This document shows, piece after piece, positions 21,894-31,164 of a stretch of DNA of 64,000 nucleotides. Position 1 is the first letter of the stretch, and every line of letters begins with the position of its first letter. The stretch is taken from contig OZ038395.1 of NCBI GenBank assembly GCA_964036045.1, positions 7,708,755 to 7,772,754 on the forward strand. Direction: 5' to 3'. The position numbers and the translations under genes are program-made. The notes under the pieces were generated by a model. It was given only the letters and a program-made list of their open reading frames with translations. It did no database searches and was not told the origin of the DNA. The stretch is from Eutreptiella sp. 'Long Island Sound 2002' (Eukaryota > Euglenozoa > Euglenophyceae > Eutreptiales > Eutreptiaceae).

Positions 21894-22218
21894 AGAAACA
21901 CAGCGAGGCAGGCGATGGACGGCCTGTGGACAGAGGCGTGTGGACAGCAAACACAGTCAAACGACCCCGGCAACAACCAGCACATCCTCAATACGCCAAC
22001 TATTGGGCGCCGCTGACACGCAAACGGCACACCATGCCGCATTCAGCACAGTCCCAACACGCCAACTACTGGGCTCCGCGAACGCGGAAACGACACCAGC
22101 AAGAGCACCGGCCGCAGCGGCCGACAGAAAGTAGCGACCCGACGCAACATGCGAAGGGAAGAACGGGTGACCGTCCAGGGCCCCGTAAAGGAGCAACAAC
22201 CCGACGGAATGTCACACA
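21894..22218 (+). mobile_element. Family A copy 6 with 15-bp target-site duplication
   Basis: Full-length element. GGGGGACACCCCTCC lies at 21879-21893 and again at 22219-22233, directly abutting both ends. The duplicated target includes the G run. This is the clearest demonstration that family A is a mobile element. Confidence 0.85.
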
Positions 22219-22246
22219 GGGGGACACCCCTCCCCCGCCCCCCCGC

Positions 22247-22378
22247 CCTCCAGGGCCCCAGCCTGTGCCCAGCCGCTCCCTCCCTGACCACAACTGCCAG
22301 CCCCAACAGCAGTTGTAACCGACAGTAGCCGCCCCCAACCGCTTTGGTAACCGCCCGCCCGACCGCGTCTGGAACCCC
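22247..22378 (+). repeat. MITE-M fragment upstream of exon 13
   Basis: CAGGGCCCCAGCCTGTGCCC, GTTGTAACCGACAGTAGCCG, CCCAACCGCTTTGGTAACCG; both termini missing. Ends about 50 bp before the acceptor. Confidence 0.7.
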
Positions 22379-22429
22379 CCCTGGGGCCCTTGCCCCCCGC
22401 CCACCGCCTCACCCCCTGCGGCCTGCCAG

Positions 22430-23094
22430 GGACGCTGCTCGACACCCACTCCGCCCACGCCCGCTACGTCCGGCTCTACGTCGGCAGCGACAACGGCCAG
22501 GTCCCGTTCACCGAGCTCAAGGTCTGGGCCGTCCTCCCCGTCGCGCCGCCCCCCGCGCCCCCCTCCGAGCCCGTCTGCGGCGACGGGACCCCGCCCCCGG
22601 CCAAGGCCTGCGCCCGCCTGTACGCCAACACGTGGCCGCAAGGGGCGTCGAGCCTCCAGGGCTGCATGCACAAGACCCGGGCGGAGGTGGACGAGGCGTG
22701 CCGCCTGAGCCCGCGGTGCGGCGGGTACACCTTCAAGGCCGGCGCCCTCCCCGCCGACGCCGGGCAGGGCTGCCTGCTCCCGCCGATGGACTACGCCGCC
22801 GTCTCCGGTTGGGGCACCGGCCCGTTCGACTACTACGCGTGCGGCCTCCCGGAGCTGGTGCCGTCGAGCGCGGTGACGTGCAGCTTCGGGTCGTGCGCGG
22901 GCGGCAGCCCCGGCTGGCCCGGCCCGCTGGGCCTCAGCGTCGCGGGCGCGACGTGCGGGCAGCCGGCGTGGGTGCAGCTGGACCTCAGGTGGCCCCGGGT
23001 GCTCAGCCACGTGCGGGTGTTCACGCCCGACAGCGATTTCTGCGGGTCGAGGCTGGAGTTCTCCGAGACGGGCCTCTTTGCCGGCGAGGAGCAG
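22430..23094 (+). CDS. Exon 13: discoidin end, Pro linker, PAN domain, second discoidin start
   Basis: The largest exon here (665 nt), phase 1 in, phase 0 out. In order: discoidin C-terminal strands (RYVRLYVGSDNGQVPFTELK); the linker APPPAPPSEPVCGDGTPPP; a Cys-rich PAN/WSC-like unit with CARLYANTWPQGASSLQGC, EACRLSPRCGGYTF and DYYACG; and a second discoidin start with VTCSFGSCAGG, QPAWVQLDLRWPRVLSHVRV and CGSRLEFSETG. The upstream MITE fragment ends about 50 bp before the acceptor. Confidence 0.84.
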
Positions 23095-23283
23095 GTGCGT
23101 TGTGCGACACTTTGCCAACCGCTTTTCCAGCCACCAGCATCCACCTTCGCAACCGCTTTTGAACACCCCCTCCCCCCGTTCTCCTCCCCCGGGGACCCCT
23201 TACAGTAGTTTGGGGGGGGCAGAAGGGAATGCTGTAGTCCGAGAAAGACATTGCTCAATCATGCGTTGTCTGGCCATTTGGGA

Positions 23284-23480
23284 CCAGACATGCCACTCGC
23301 GTCCGGCAGGGAAACTGGTTCTCAGTAGGAATCGGCCCCGTATCAAAGGCCACTCAGTAATACCCGCCCCCCTCACCACTGGAACTCAGTAGGAACGCGC
23401 CGCGTCCAGTGTGTGGCTCAGTAGGACCTTGCTCCATCCGATCATGTCTGAGTTGGCAGATGCTATTGGCAAGTCTGCTC
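23284..23480 (+). repeat. Family F copy 2
   Basis: Same box order as 16894-17095 (CCAGACATGCC to TTGGCAAGTCTG). Confidence 0.8.
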
Positions 23481-23654
23481 GGAACCGGCAATGGCTAAGA
23501 ATGCCCTTCTGCCTGGCCGGTCTGGCCCCGTGTCATGACGCCAGTATTGCACCCTCCCTTCCCAAGTACCAACCGGCATACTCTCTCGGCCGTTATGCCC
23601 CCAACCCCAATGAGGGGGAAGTTGTCCAACAAATCGGGGGTTCAGAGAGACCGC

Positions 23655-23823
23655 GAGAGATGCATTGGAACGGGGGGGGACCCCCCCCCTCCAGGGCGCC
23701 GAGCCTATGCCCAGCCATAACCGACAGTAACTGCCCCCAACTGCTATGGAAACCTCCTCCAACCGCCTGTCTAACCGTTTCTGGGGCCGCCTCTGAGGCC
23801 CCTTCCCTTCTACTGCATCCCTG
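23655..23823 (+). mobile_element. MITE-M copy directly upstream of exon 14
   Basis: Degenerate left end GAGAGATGCATT, body with AACCGACAGTAACTGCCCC and CCTGTCTAACCG, right end CTGCATCCCTG. Its CTAAC (23771) could act as a branch site for the acceptor at 23850. Confidence 0.75.
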
Positions 23824-23850
23824 TGCTCGTCTCCCTCCTTTGCACTACAG

Positions 23851-24028
23851 GCCATGGCAGTGCCCCCCGCTGGCCCTCACGCCCCGACCAAGGGGCTGAA
23901 GGTCTGTGCGCCGGACATGCCCACGCGGTATGTGCGCTGGTACATGGGACCGGATTCCAACGGCGCATTGGGCTACGACCATGTCGAGGTGTACGAGGGA
24001 TCTCCCACACAGCCGCCTGCACCAGCAG
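23851..24028 (+). CDS. Exon 14: end of second discoidin domain plus Pro linker
   Basis: Phase 0 in, phase 1 out. After AMAVPPAGPHAPTKG comes the same closing motif as in exon 13 (TRYVRWYMGPDSN and DHVEVYE), then the linker GSPTQPPAPA. The ATG at 23854 is internal, not a start. The 3' end of a MITE lies only 27 bp upstream of this exon. Donor CAGCAG|GTTTGC. Confidence 0.8.
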
Positions 24029-24080
24029 GTTTGCCCCCTCCTGTTTGCTTGCCACTGTGCCATGGTACACTGTACGCCTA

Positions 24081-24124
24081 TGGGCCCCTGACCTGAGTGC
24101 ACTGGGCCCCTGACCTGAGTGCAC
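24081..24124 (+). repeat. Perfect 22-bp tandem duplication
   Basis: Two identical units beginning TGGGCCCCTGACC and ending GAGTGCAC. Confidence 0.95.
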
Positions 24125-24216
24125 ATGTGGAGCCAGCGGTCACCGGACAATGGGGTGGCGGGTTTTCAACTGCTGGTGGGGGTCAGTGGAGCAACTGCCC
24201 CCCCCCACCCCCGAAT

Positions 24217-24253
24217 CTGATACCGAGGCCTTGTGCCAACCCCCCCCCCCCCC
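24217..24253 (+). repeat. Family B copy 6 (last 25 bp only)
   Basis: CTGATACCGAGGCCTTGTGC, then CAA and fourteen C. Extreme 5' truncation. Confidence 0.7.
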
Positions 24254-24946
24254 TGAATCGGGGCCCGATTTCCCCGATTCACACCGATTTGTTAGCCCGA
24301 TTCAGTGGGTTGCAGGATTGAACACCAAAAAAAGACATTTTATTTGCGGCAATTACCACCTTGAGGCGCTTTTGAAAATAAGCAGCGCCCAACTAGTGGG
24401 CTCAAGGACCCCTTTGTTGGTGGGGATGTCCCATTGAGTGGTACGCGGGCCGTCGCCAGGGATGTGTGGGAAGGTTTGGGGGGCAAGAGAGCAGGGCATC
24501 AGAAGCAAGTCGCAAGGGAGTGGAGGAGGTCGGCAAAACGGGTGGGAGTTGGCCCAGGCAGTTGGTGGCTGCGCCGACGTTGTGCCTTTCAAGGGGGCAA
24601 GGCTGTTTCTGCAAGAGGCAAGGTTTATATTTCCTCCACCGGAGGCTGGCAGTTGGTTGTCAACCGTGGACTGCCAACGGTCAGTCAACAACGCTCAAGG
24701 CGGTTGACAACCGTCGACAAATCAGGGCGTTTTGGTCGGTCTGGCAACAAACCGCGCTCAAACGGTGCGCGCAATGCACACGCGGCACGTGGGTTGGTGC
24801 GCATGCGACGCACGGTGTGGTGCCCGCACCGTCCACGCGCCCACACGGCCCTGCAGGCCTGAGAGGTGCCCCTCCCCCGCCGCATGTCGTGGCCTGGGCA
24901 CCCTGTCATCGCCTTCACCACTTCCGATGTGCATTTTTTGTTACAG

Positions 24947-25237
24947 CTTCGGTAGTGGCCACGGTGTACGAGAGCCCCGGTTGCACCGGGCGGGACCGGC
25001 CATTGCTCACCACGGACTTCGTGTCAGGCCGGCACGACGATGGATGGGACGCGTGCGGCGAGACATACAGCGATGGCAGCAACATGGCGTATCAGAGCTC
25101 CCTGCGCACGTGGCTCCGGTCTTTCAAAGTTGGACCCGGCTTCCACGTGAACACCTCCAACCGGTGCCATGACGGCTACTTCTACAACAACAAGAGGAAT
25201 ATGCACAGGTTTGCCCCGTGTGCCGCCCATTGGCCCG
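24947..25237 (+). CDS. Exon 15: unrecognised Cys-containing domain
   Basis: Phase 1 in. The peptide ASVVATVYESPGCTGRDRPL is followed by WDACGETYSDGSNMAYQSSL, WLRSFKVGPGFHVN, RCHDGYFYNNKRNMHRFAPC. The VYE-x-PGCTGR opening and SLRTWLRSFKVGPG end faintly recall beta/gamma-crystallin motifs, but this is a guess. Two donors are possible: CACAG|GTTTGC at 25209 looks stronger but leaves phase 2; CCCG|GTGCGG at 25238 gives phase 1, which fits exon 16. I chose 25237 to keep the frame. Confidence 0.65.
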
Positions 25238-25399
25238 GTGCGGTATGATTTGGTGTGGTGTGCGGAATGGGTGTTCCTGTTGGTCCCGCTTGTGGATATT
25301 GGAGGGACCGTTTACCTGTGGATATTGGTGTGATGCGATCTGTGAGGGGCAGGGGTGGATATAATAGTGACGGAAATGTTTTGGTGGGGGGGGCGGGAG

Positions 25400-25734
25400 A
25401 AGGGATGCATCGGAAGGGGAGGGGCCTCCTAGGCGGCCCCGGAAGCGGTTAGGCAGGCGGTTGGAGGAGGTTGCCAAAGCGGTTGGGGGCGGTTACTGTC
25501 GGTTACAAATNNNNNNNNNNNNNNNNNNNNNNNNNNNNNNNNNNNNNNNNNNNNNNNNNNNNNNNNNNNNNNNNNNNNNNNNNNNNNNNNNNNNNNNNNN
25601 NNNNNNNNNNNNNNNNNNNNNNNNNNNNNNNNNNNNNNNNNNNNNNNNNNNNNNNNNNNNNNNNNNNNNNNNNNNNNNNNNNNNNNNNNNNNNNNNNNNN
25701 NNNNNNNNNNCCCTTCCCTTCTAATGCATCTCTG
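25400..25734 (-). mobile_element. MITE-M copy, inverted, containing the gap
   Basis: The left end AAGGGATGCAT and following GGCGGTTGGAGGAGGTTGCC, GGGCGGTTACTGTCGGTTAC are the reverse complement of the usual MITE body. After the N run, TTCTAATGCATCTCTG is the other terminus. About 135 bp of element is visible; usual length is 170-240 bp. Confidence 0.75.
25511..25710. other. Assembly gap (200 N)
   Basis: Round size suggests a placeholder. It lies inside an element with terminal inverted repeats. Confidence 0.95.
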
Positions 25735-25820
25735 AAGCCCCTCCCCCCCCCCTTTCTCTCGTTCTGGTCCCTCCTGACAACGGCCCCGGGTGGTGGCGTC
25801 TACCCCTCTCCCCCGTTCAG

Positions 25821-26117
25821 CATCCGGGGCTGTCGGAGCCCTCCACTTGCCGGGCGACAGCGTGAAGTACGCCATCATCACCCCCTGGACCTGGCCGTCC
25901 TCATTCACCATCGAGGCGCGCATGTACGTCCGCAGCCGCAACGCCGACCCCTACTGGATGAGCTACGGGCCGGGCTGCTTCCTGTCGCACGCGCCCAAGA
26001 CCATGAACAAGTGGATCACCGTGCACGTCACCTACGCCTCCGGCACGACCACGTGGTACTCCGAGGGCACGGTCGACAACCGCCTGAGGCACTCCAACTT
26101 CTGTGGGACTCAAGGAG
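25821..26117 (+). CDS. Exon 16: LamG domain, first part
   Basis: Phase 1-1. The peptide GAVGALHLPGDSVKYAI leads into SSFTIEARMYVRSRN, NKWITVHVTY, TTTWYSEGTVDN. This is the usual LamG layout (lpgds...sFTieaw...W.hvavt), continued in exon 17. It is the first exon after the 200-N gap. Acceptor CCGTTCAG; donor AAGGAG|GTGTGT. Confidence 0.78.
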
Positions 26118-27182
26118 GTGTGTGGGGCGTGCGGTCGTGACAGGCAGACGTTACACCGCCTCTGGCAGCAGCCGTCAGGGCACTCCTCTACCACCGTGTC
26201 TTCTGGTTTTGTTTTTGTTTGGTGGCGCTAAGGCTCAGGGAGCGCCGAACACCACCGCTCGGCTGCCCAGCCGCCGTCGGCTGCAGCCCGAATACTACGG
26301 GGGGGGTCTGGTCATCATTTCCCGTTTTTTTCAGTTTGAATTAGGGAGTGCCCGGGTGACAGTCCACGGCAGTTTGCCTGAAACCCTCCACGATGCCTCC
26401 AAAACAACAAAGAAACCCACAGCCATTCTCGCGGAGCACTGGGTCACTGGGATCGCTAGTGAGTGTGGGGCAGTGCACAGTGGGTCAGCCCAGCGGCACG
26501 GAGGGGGACTGGGCGACCTGAAAATTGCTCTGCGGGGGGGGGGGGGGGGGGGGGTGACATGGACGCCCGCCGAAGGAGGGGGGGGGGGGGGGGGGTTGGA
26601 GAAATGGGGTTCCGTGTCGGGCCCTTTGTTTTGTGTAAGAACGGATGTTGGCGCCAAAGGCACAGGAACACAAAATTTGGCCTGAAAAAAATTTTTTCCA
26701 CCAATAATTCCCCCCCCCACCCCCCACATTTGAGTAGTCAAAATGATCAGCGCGACGTGGGTATCATTTTGAGCCATAGATGTTGGGTTCCCCCCCCCCC
26801 CCCCCCGGCACGGAGGGGGACTGCGGGGGGGGGGCATGCGGCAGCACATGCACCGCCGTACCCCTCAGGTCCGTTGGCCTGTGCCGGACTCGGCGCCCCC
26901 GTCGCGCGCGCCCCGGTGTCCCCGGTCGTGTCCCTCGCCTGCCCTGCGCAGCCTGGGGGCCCTCATGGGGCGTGCAGGGGCCTGGGTCGTGGTGCGGGCC
27001 CCAGCCATGACACGAGCGTTGGAGTACCCGGAAGTCGTCGGGTGTGAGGGGGTGTGTGGTCCATCGCAACTCCGGGGGAGGGGGGGGGGTCTGGGGTCTG
27101 GGGTCTGTCACAGCGGAAGGCGCCCATGGCAATGGCACTGAAGGGCGTTTCGTTCTGATTTTGTTGCCGTGCAGCCTCGTGC

Positions 27183-27382
27183 CCAGACATGCCTCTAGCG
27201 TCTGGCAGGGAAACTGGTTCTCAGTAGCCATCGGCCCCGCATCAAAGGCCACTCAGTAATACCCGCCCCCCGGCACCACCAGAACTCAGTAGGAACGTGC
27301 TGCGTCCAGCGCGTGGCTCAGTAGGACCGTGCTCCATCCGATCATGTCTGAGCCGGCAGACCCCAGTGGCAAGTCTGGTTGT
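27183..27382 (+). repeat. Family F copy 3
   Basis: CCAGACATGCCTCTAGCGTC to GTGGCAAGTCTGGT, same order and strand as the other two. Confidence 0.8.
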
Positions 27383-27691
27383 GCCTTTGTGGAAGGGGTT
27401 GGCATTCAGCATCTGCATCCCCCGGCGGTCTGGGAAACAGGCTCGAAGGGGGACCTCATGTTGACCCACTGACATTGGTCCGTGCCTTCCGGAGTTGCAC
27501 TGGACCACGGGCCCGGGTCCGGCTGCGCCAAACGATGCAGGCGGGTCCTCAGCGCGTGCGCTGCTCACCGTGAAGATTGGCCCAACGGGTGGGAGCGGAT
27601 ACTGTCGGGGGTGGGTGCTGTTGGGATCGACGGCTGGGGGAAGGGCGAGGGGCGGGGTCGCAGCCTCGGCCCACGGAACGGGGGGGTACCC

Positions 27692-27885
27692 CAGGGATGC
27701 ATTGGAACGGGGGGAGCCCCCCCTCCAGGGCGCCCAGCCTACGCCCAGCCACTGTCCCCCTGACGCCAAGTGCCAGCCTCAATGGCATTTGGTAGTAACA
27801 GTAACAGTAACCGCCCCCAACCGCTTTAGCAACCTCCTCCAAACCGCCTGTCTAACCGCCACTGGGGCCGCCTTGGAGGTCTTCT
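27692..27885 (+). mobile_element. MITE-M copy upstream of exon 17 (3' end eroded)
   Basis: Intact left end CAGGGATGCATTGGAACG, body with CAAGTGCCAGCCTCAATGGC and CCTGTCTAACCGCC; the right terminus is replaced by other sequence. CTAAC at 27852 lies 83 nt before the splice acceptor. Confidence 0.78.
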
Positions 27886-27938
27886 GTGTGTGGCGCCTTT
27901 GCGGGCCCCTGCCTGCTCCACCATTGCCCCGTGCACAG

Positions 27939-28232
27939 GATCACTGGTGTTCGGAGCTGCGCAGGACCCTCTCCTCGCGACCTTCGCGCAGCAGGGCCTG
28001 ACGAACATGGACCTCGCCTACGTCTACATCTACTCCACCGCGTTCACCGCGGCGACCGTGGCCGCGCGCGCCCCGCTCGGGTCCACGTGCCCGGCGCACG
28101 AGCCGCTGCGGGCCGCGTGGGTGTTCGACGGCGCCTCGGCCACCTCGGCGACGGACATCTCCGGGAACGGGGCCCTCCTGAGCATCGAGGGCGGCGCCGG
28201 GCTCGTCTCCAACGACGGAATGCCAACGTGCA
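27939..28232 (+). CDS. Exon 17: LamG end plus the start of another LamG-like domain
   Basis: Phase 1-1. GSLVFGAAQDPLLATF and NMDLAYVYIYSTAFTAATVA close the exon 16 LamG. After STCPAHEPLR a new LamG-type opening begins (AAWVFDGASATSATDISGNG) but stops at GMPTC. Exon 18 is a different fold, so this second LamG looks truncated. Donor CGTGCA|GTATGT; a MITE copy ends about 50 bp before the acceptor. Confidence 0.78.
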
Positions 28233-28626
28233 GTATGTTGTGCCCAGGGGCGCTGGGGCCTGAGTGCTCTTTAGGAGGGGGGCATTTCTTGAAACTTCTT
28301 TTAAGCCCCCCCCCCCCCCCCCTCCGGGAAGTCCGGATAAGACAACAGCCGACCACTCAGAGGCTCACCAGAGGTCACAATGTTTGCGAGCCCCACGTGC
28401 CGGCCTGTCCGTCTGAACTGGCCATTGTCGCATGCGGGTCAAACCCATGCTACGATGGCCTGTGTCCTGCCACACTTCACATGGCCGTATTGTCCAATAC
28501 AATGGAGTCTCCCATGTAGATTCCATACGCCGTGTGCACTTTATGCCTCAAAGGCCCAGTTCAGATGTGCAAGTTGCCATTGCCGACTACCGTACATACC
28601 CGGGGGGTGCCTAACGTTGGAAACGT

Positions 28627-28659
28627 CCCAGCCTCTAGCCAACCTTGCTAGAGGCTGGG
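28627..28659. repeat. Perfect 13-bp hairpin
   Basis: CCCAGCCTCTAGC and GCTAGAGGCTGGG separated by seven bases. Confidence 0.9.
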
Positions 28660-28797
28660 TTACCAGCCTCCAGCAAGCAGAATTGAAGGCTTGCTAGCTG
28701 TGGGCCAGTCAAGGTTGTTTCCTAGGAGTGACAGTTGGGTGGCCAGGCACCTATGTGCCAAGATGAGGGGGTCTGGAGCAGGGCTTCTTTTGAGCAG

Positions 28798-28940
28798 GGG
28801 GGGGGGGGGGAGGGGGGGAGGGGGTTTTGGACCCAAAACTTGGTGTACCAAAAATGGCCTGACCAGATTTTCCCTGTTGTAAATTTCGTTTTTTCCCGCG
28901 ATGGTCACTTTGGTCTGGGGAGGGGGGGAGGGGGTTTTGG
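28798..28940 (-). repeat. Family D relative (inverted to 40018-40145)
   Basis: GACCAGATTTTCCC, CGATGGTCACTTTGGTCTGG mirror CCAGACCAAAGTGACCATCG at 40035. Bordered by G runs where the other copy has C runs, as expected for opposite orientation. Confidence 0.7.
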
Positions 28941-29493
28941 GGGAGGGGTCCCCCCTCCCCTTTGGTTTTTAATTATTCTAAAGAAGCCCTGGTCTGGAGG
29001 GTTACAGATCCAAAACAGAATTTCAAGGGGGTTCTTCTGGTTGGGGTCCTGGAGTAGCATTCAGATTGGAATTTTTGGGGTCCACCTGAACTGACCCCTG
29101 GTCGGCTACATAAGTTTGTAAGAAACGTATGATTGAAGTGGTAAACTGCCACCTGTTGGCCTGGGAAAAAGGTGGAAGCAGGCATTCATGCTCCTCACCA
29201 TTGATGGGAGTCCTGTGGTGATACCACTCAATCCCTCACTTGTGTATTACCTGCCCTCCCCTTCAGTGGCCTACCCCCTCCCCCGCCTTTGCAATCGCCC
29301 CCACCCCCCCCCCCCCCGCCCGGGAGACCGTCACTTGGCCCAAAAATCAGAGGAAATACCAGGCGCCGAAGAAGTATTTCTTTAGGTCAGAATTCGGGGG
29401 GGTAATTCGGGGGGGGGGCCGTCATTTGGTCCCCCCCCCCCCCCCCCGAGACCGTCGTGCGCTAAGAGGGGAGATTGCAAGAGGGGGGGTTTC

Positions 29494-29714
29494 CAATTGT
29501 TGGGCGCCGCTGACGCGCAAACGGCACATCCCGCCACATCCAGCACAGCCCCGGCACACCAACTACTGGGCTCCGCGAACGCGGAAACGACACCAGCGGG
29601 AGCACCGGCCGCAGCGGCCGTCAGAACGCAGCGACCCGACGCAACATGCGAAGGGAAGAACGGGTGACTGTCCAGGGCCCCGTAAAGGAACAGCAACCAG
29701 ACGGAATGTCACAC
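29494..29714 (+). mobile_element. Family A copy 7 (5'-truncated)
   Basis: Starts at CAATTGTTGGGCGCC, ends TGTCACAC. GAGGGGGGGTT-TCC precedes and GAG-(G)n-TT-GCC follows, a target duplication whose G run has changed length. Confidence 0.82.
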
Positions 29715-29803
29715 GAGGGGGGGGGGGGGTTGCCCTGCGCGGCCCCACGTGTTGGTGCCTGCTGTACATGCCTTCAGCAACTCTTTGCACCCCTCATTCT
29801 CAG

Positions 29804-30184
29804 CTGGAGAGGTCGACGCAATCGAAGGCTCTGTCACGGCGCCAATGGAGGCTTTCCCGAGCGCAAGCCCCACCTACGTCAGCTCCGCCACGAGGAACTC
29901 CGGGACGGCGTCGTTCTACTTCACGGCCAGTGCCCTCACCATCGTCGAGTTCGAGTTCGAGGCTGCCACCCCCGGCAACGCCGCCAACTCATTGTTCCTC
30001 CAGGTGGACGATACGACGAAGTACACGTGGTACATGAGCATCTACAGCACCTTCACTTGGCAAAAGCCGAGCAAGCAGTGGGTCGTGACCCCGGGAGAGC
30101 ATGTCCTTCACGTCATGGGAAGGGAGGCCGGGGTGCAGGTTTCCAGGATGAAGATCTCCATGGGCAACGCTCATTTCTCTTTCG
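29804..30184 (+). CDS. Exon 18: CBM6/CBM35-like carbohydrate-binding module
   Basis: A phase 1-1 exon with one whole module of about 127 residues. It shows TGEVDAIEGSVTAPMEAF, then GTASFYFTASALTIVEFEFE, ANSLFLQVDD, TWQKPSKQWVVTPGEHVLHV, MGREAGVQVSRMKIS. The E-x-E start, the NSLFLQVD strand, W before a GEHxLxVxxREAG loop and a final KI strand are the standard CBM6-type order. Likely role: sugar binding outside the cell. Acceptor CATTCTCAG; donor TTTCG|GTATGT. Confidence 0.8.
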
Positions 30185-30256
30185 GTATGTGCACCGTCTG
30201 TTGCATGGCACGCTGCGTAGCATTGCATGCACGCGGAAGCACACCACAACGCATAC

Positions 30257-30458
30257 CAGGGATGCACTAGAAGGGGGGGGAGGTACCCCCCCCCCCCTCC
30301 AGGGCGCCCAGCCTACGCCCAGCCACTGCCCCCCTGACGCCAAGTGCCAGGCTCAATGGCATTTGTAACCGACAGTAACCGCCCCCAACCGCTTGGCAAC
30401 CTCCTGCAACCGCCTGCCTGACCGCCTCTGAGGTCCCTCCCCTTCTACAGCATCCCTG
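30257..30458 (+). mobile_element. hAT-like MITE (MITE-M) with 8-bp TSD
   Basis: 202 bp. Termini CAGGGATGCACTAGAAGG and CCTTCTACAGCATCCCTG are imperfect inverted repeats. The direct repeat ACGCATAC lies at 30249-30256 and 30459-30466. An 8-bp TSD and a CAGGG...CCCTG end are hallmarks of the hAT superfamily. No coding capacity, so non-autonomous. Confidence 0.85.
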
Positions 30459-31137
30459 ACGCATACTCAGCAGAGTGGGCAGGAGACCACGGCAGGTACG
30501 TGGAGGGCTGAAGCCCCCCCCCTCCAGACCCCAGGATCTGGGGTTCCCGTGGATTACCTTGAAGGAATCAGAACAAGCCTTTGGTAATGGCGTTGTGGGG
30601 TGGTTTAGGCAAGTGGTCCGTGCGTGGTCCGTAGGCGGGGGGGGGGGGGATTACAAAGTTTTCCTCGTCAGCGACCCAAACACACATCATTCCGTGCAGG
30701 GCCTGACGCTTGTCCTGGATCTGGTGCCGCTCTGCTCTGCTATGAAGGAGAAGGGTCAGGGACGTGTGTGTCAGGCTTGTGTTGCAGAGCGCCCCTTTGG
30801 GCTCTTGGTGTGGGGATCCCGTTGTGCTTCTTACACAAAAAAGGTGCAATCCACCCAAGACACCACAATGTACTGTGTCCTCGCAAATTCTCCGTCAGGT
30901 TTGCCGCAGGACGCGCGCTCTCGATGGGGAATAACATTTTTGCCAACGGGCCTGCAAAGGAAGCTTCTTCAGATGGTAGGCGGACGCATACGTCTCAATG
31001 CTTGCCCCTTTCGATACACCACTTCAGCGGGCTGCGATCCCTGTACCCTCCTTGTTCTCATTCAAAATGCTCGGGATGAACCGAGAAATGCAAAAACGCC
31101 ATCAAACTGGAAAACAATTCGACCCCCCCCCCCCCTC

Positions 31138-31164
31138 CTTGGCCTTGTGCCAACCCCCCCCCCT
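31138..31164 (+). repeat. Family B 3' end, very short copy
   Basis: TTGGCCTTGTGCCAA followed by nine C. Confidence 0.6.

Larger units (their letters stand above)
20614..22429 (+). other. Intron 12
   Basis: 1816 bp. Alternating purine-pyrimidine tract, tRNA-like B box, family A copies 5 and 6, a stray MITE end (21860-21874) and a MITE fragment before exon 13. 20950-21380 is unassigned. Confidence 0.65.
23095..23850 (+). other. Intron 13
   Basis: 756 bp; two-thirds is family F copy 2 followed by a MITE. Confidence 0.7.
24029..24946 (+). other. Intron 14
   Basis: 918 bp. A perfect 22-bp tandem duplication, the 3' end of family B (24217-24253) and a stretch of CAACCGT/GGTTGAC dyads (24650-24720). 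Confidence 0.7.
25238..25820 (+). other. Intron 15 with assembly gap
   Basis: 583 bp including 200 N. Apart from an inverted MITE spanning the gap, nothing is recognised in 25238-25399. Confidence 0.6.
26118..27938 (+). other. Intron 16
   Basis: 1821 bp. Long G runs (26535-26552, 26579-26595), a directly repeated GGCACGGAGGGGGACTG (26494 and 26808), a family D relative (26640-26700), family F copy 3 and a MITE. Confidence 0.7.
28233..29803 (+). other. Intron 17
   Basis: 1571 bp. Contains a strong hairpin, an inverted family D relative flanked by G runs, family A copy 7, and less GC-rich unassigned DNA at 28330-28620 and 28980-29240. Confidence 0.65.

Noticed and set aside
5840-22318. Recurrent minus-strand peptides with CCVGSLRSVGRCGRCS-type text
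   Set aside because: They are translations of family A; the copies have indels and no complete shared start-to-stop frame.
22066-23166. 366-codon minus-strand frame
   Set aside because: Shadow of exon 13 plus family A; no domain and low-complexity Ala/Arg/Gly content.
23854-24096. ATG at 23854 as a gene start
   Set aside because: It lies four bases after a CAG acceptor and the upstream exon joins in frame; the peptide is the end of a discoidin domain.
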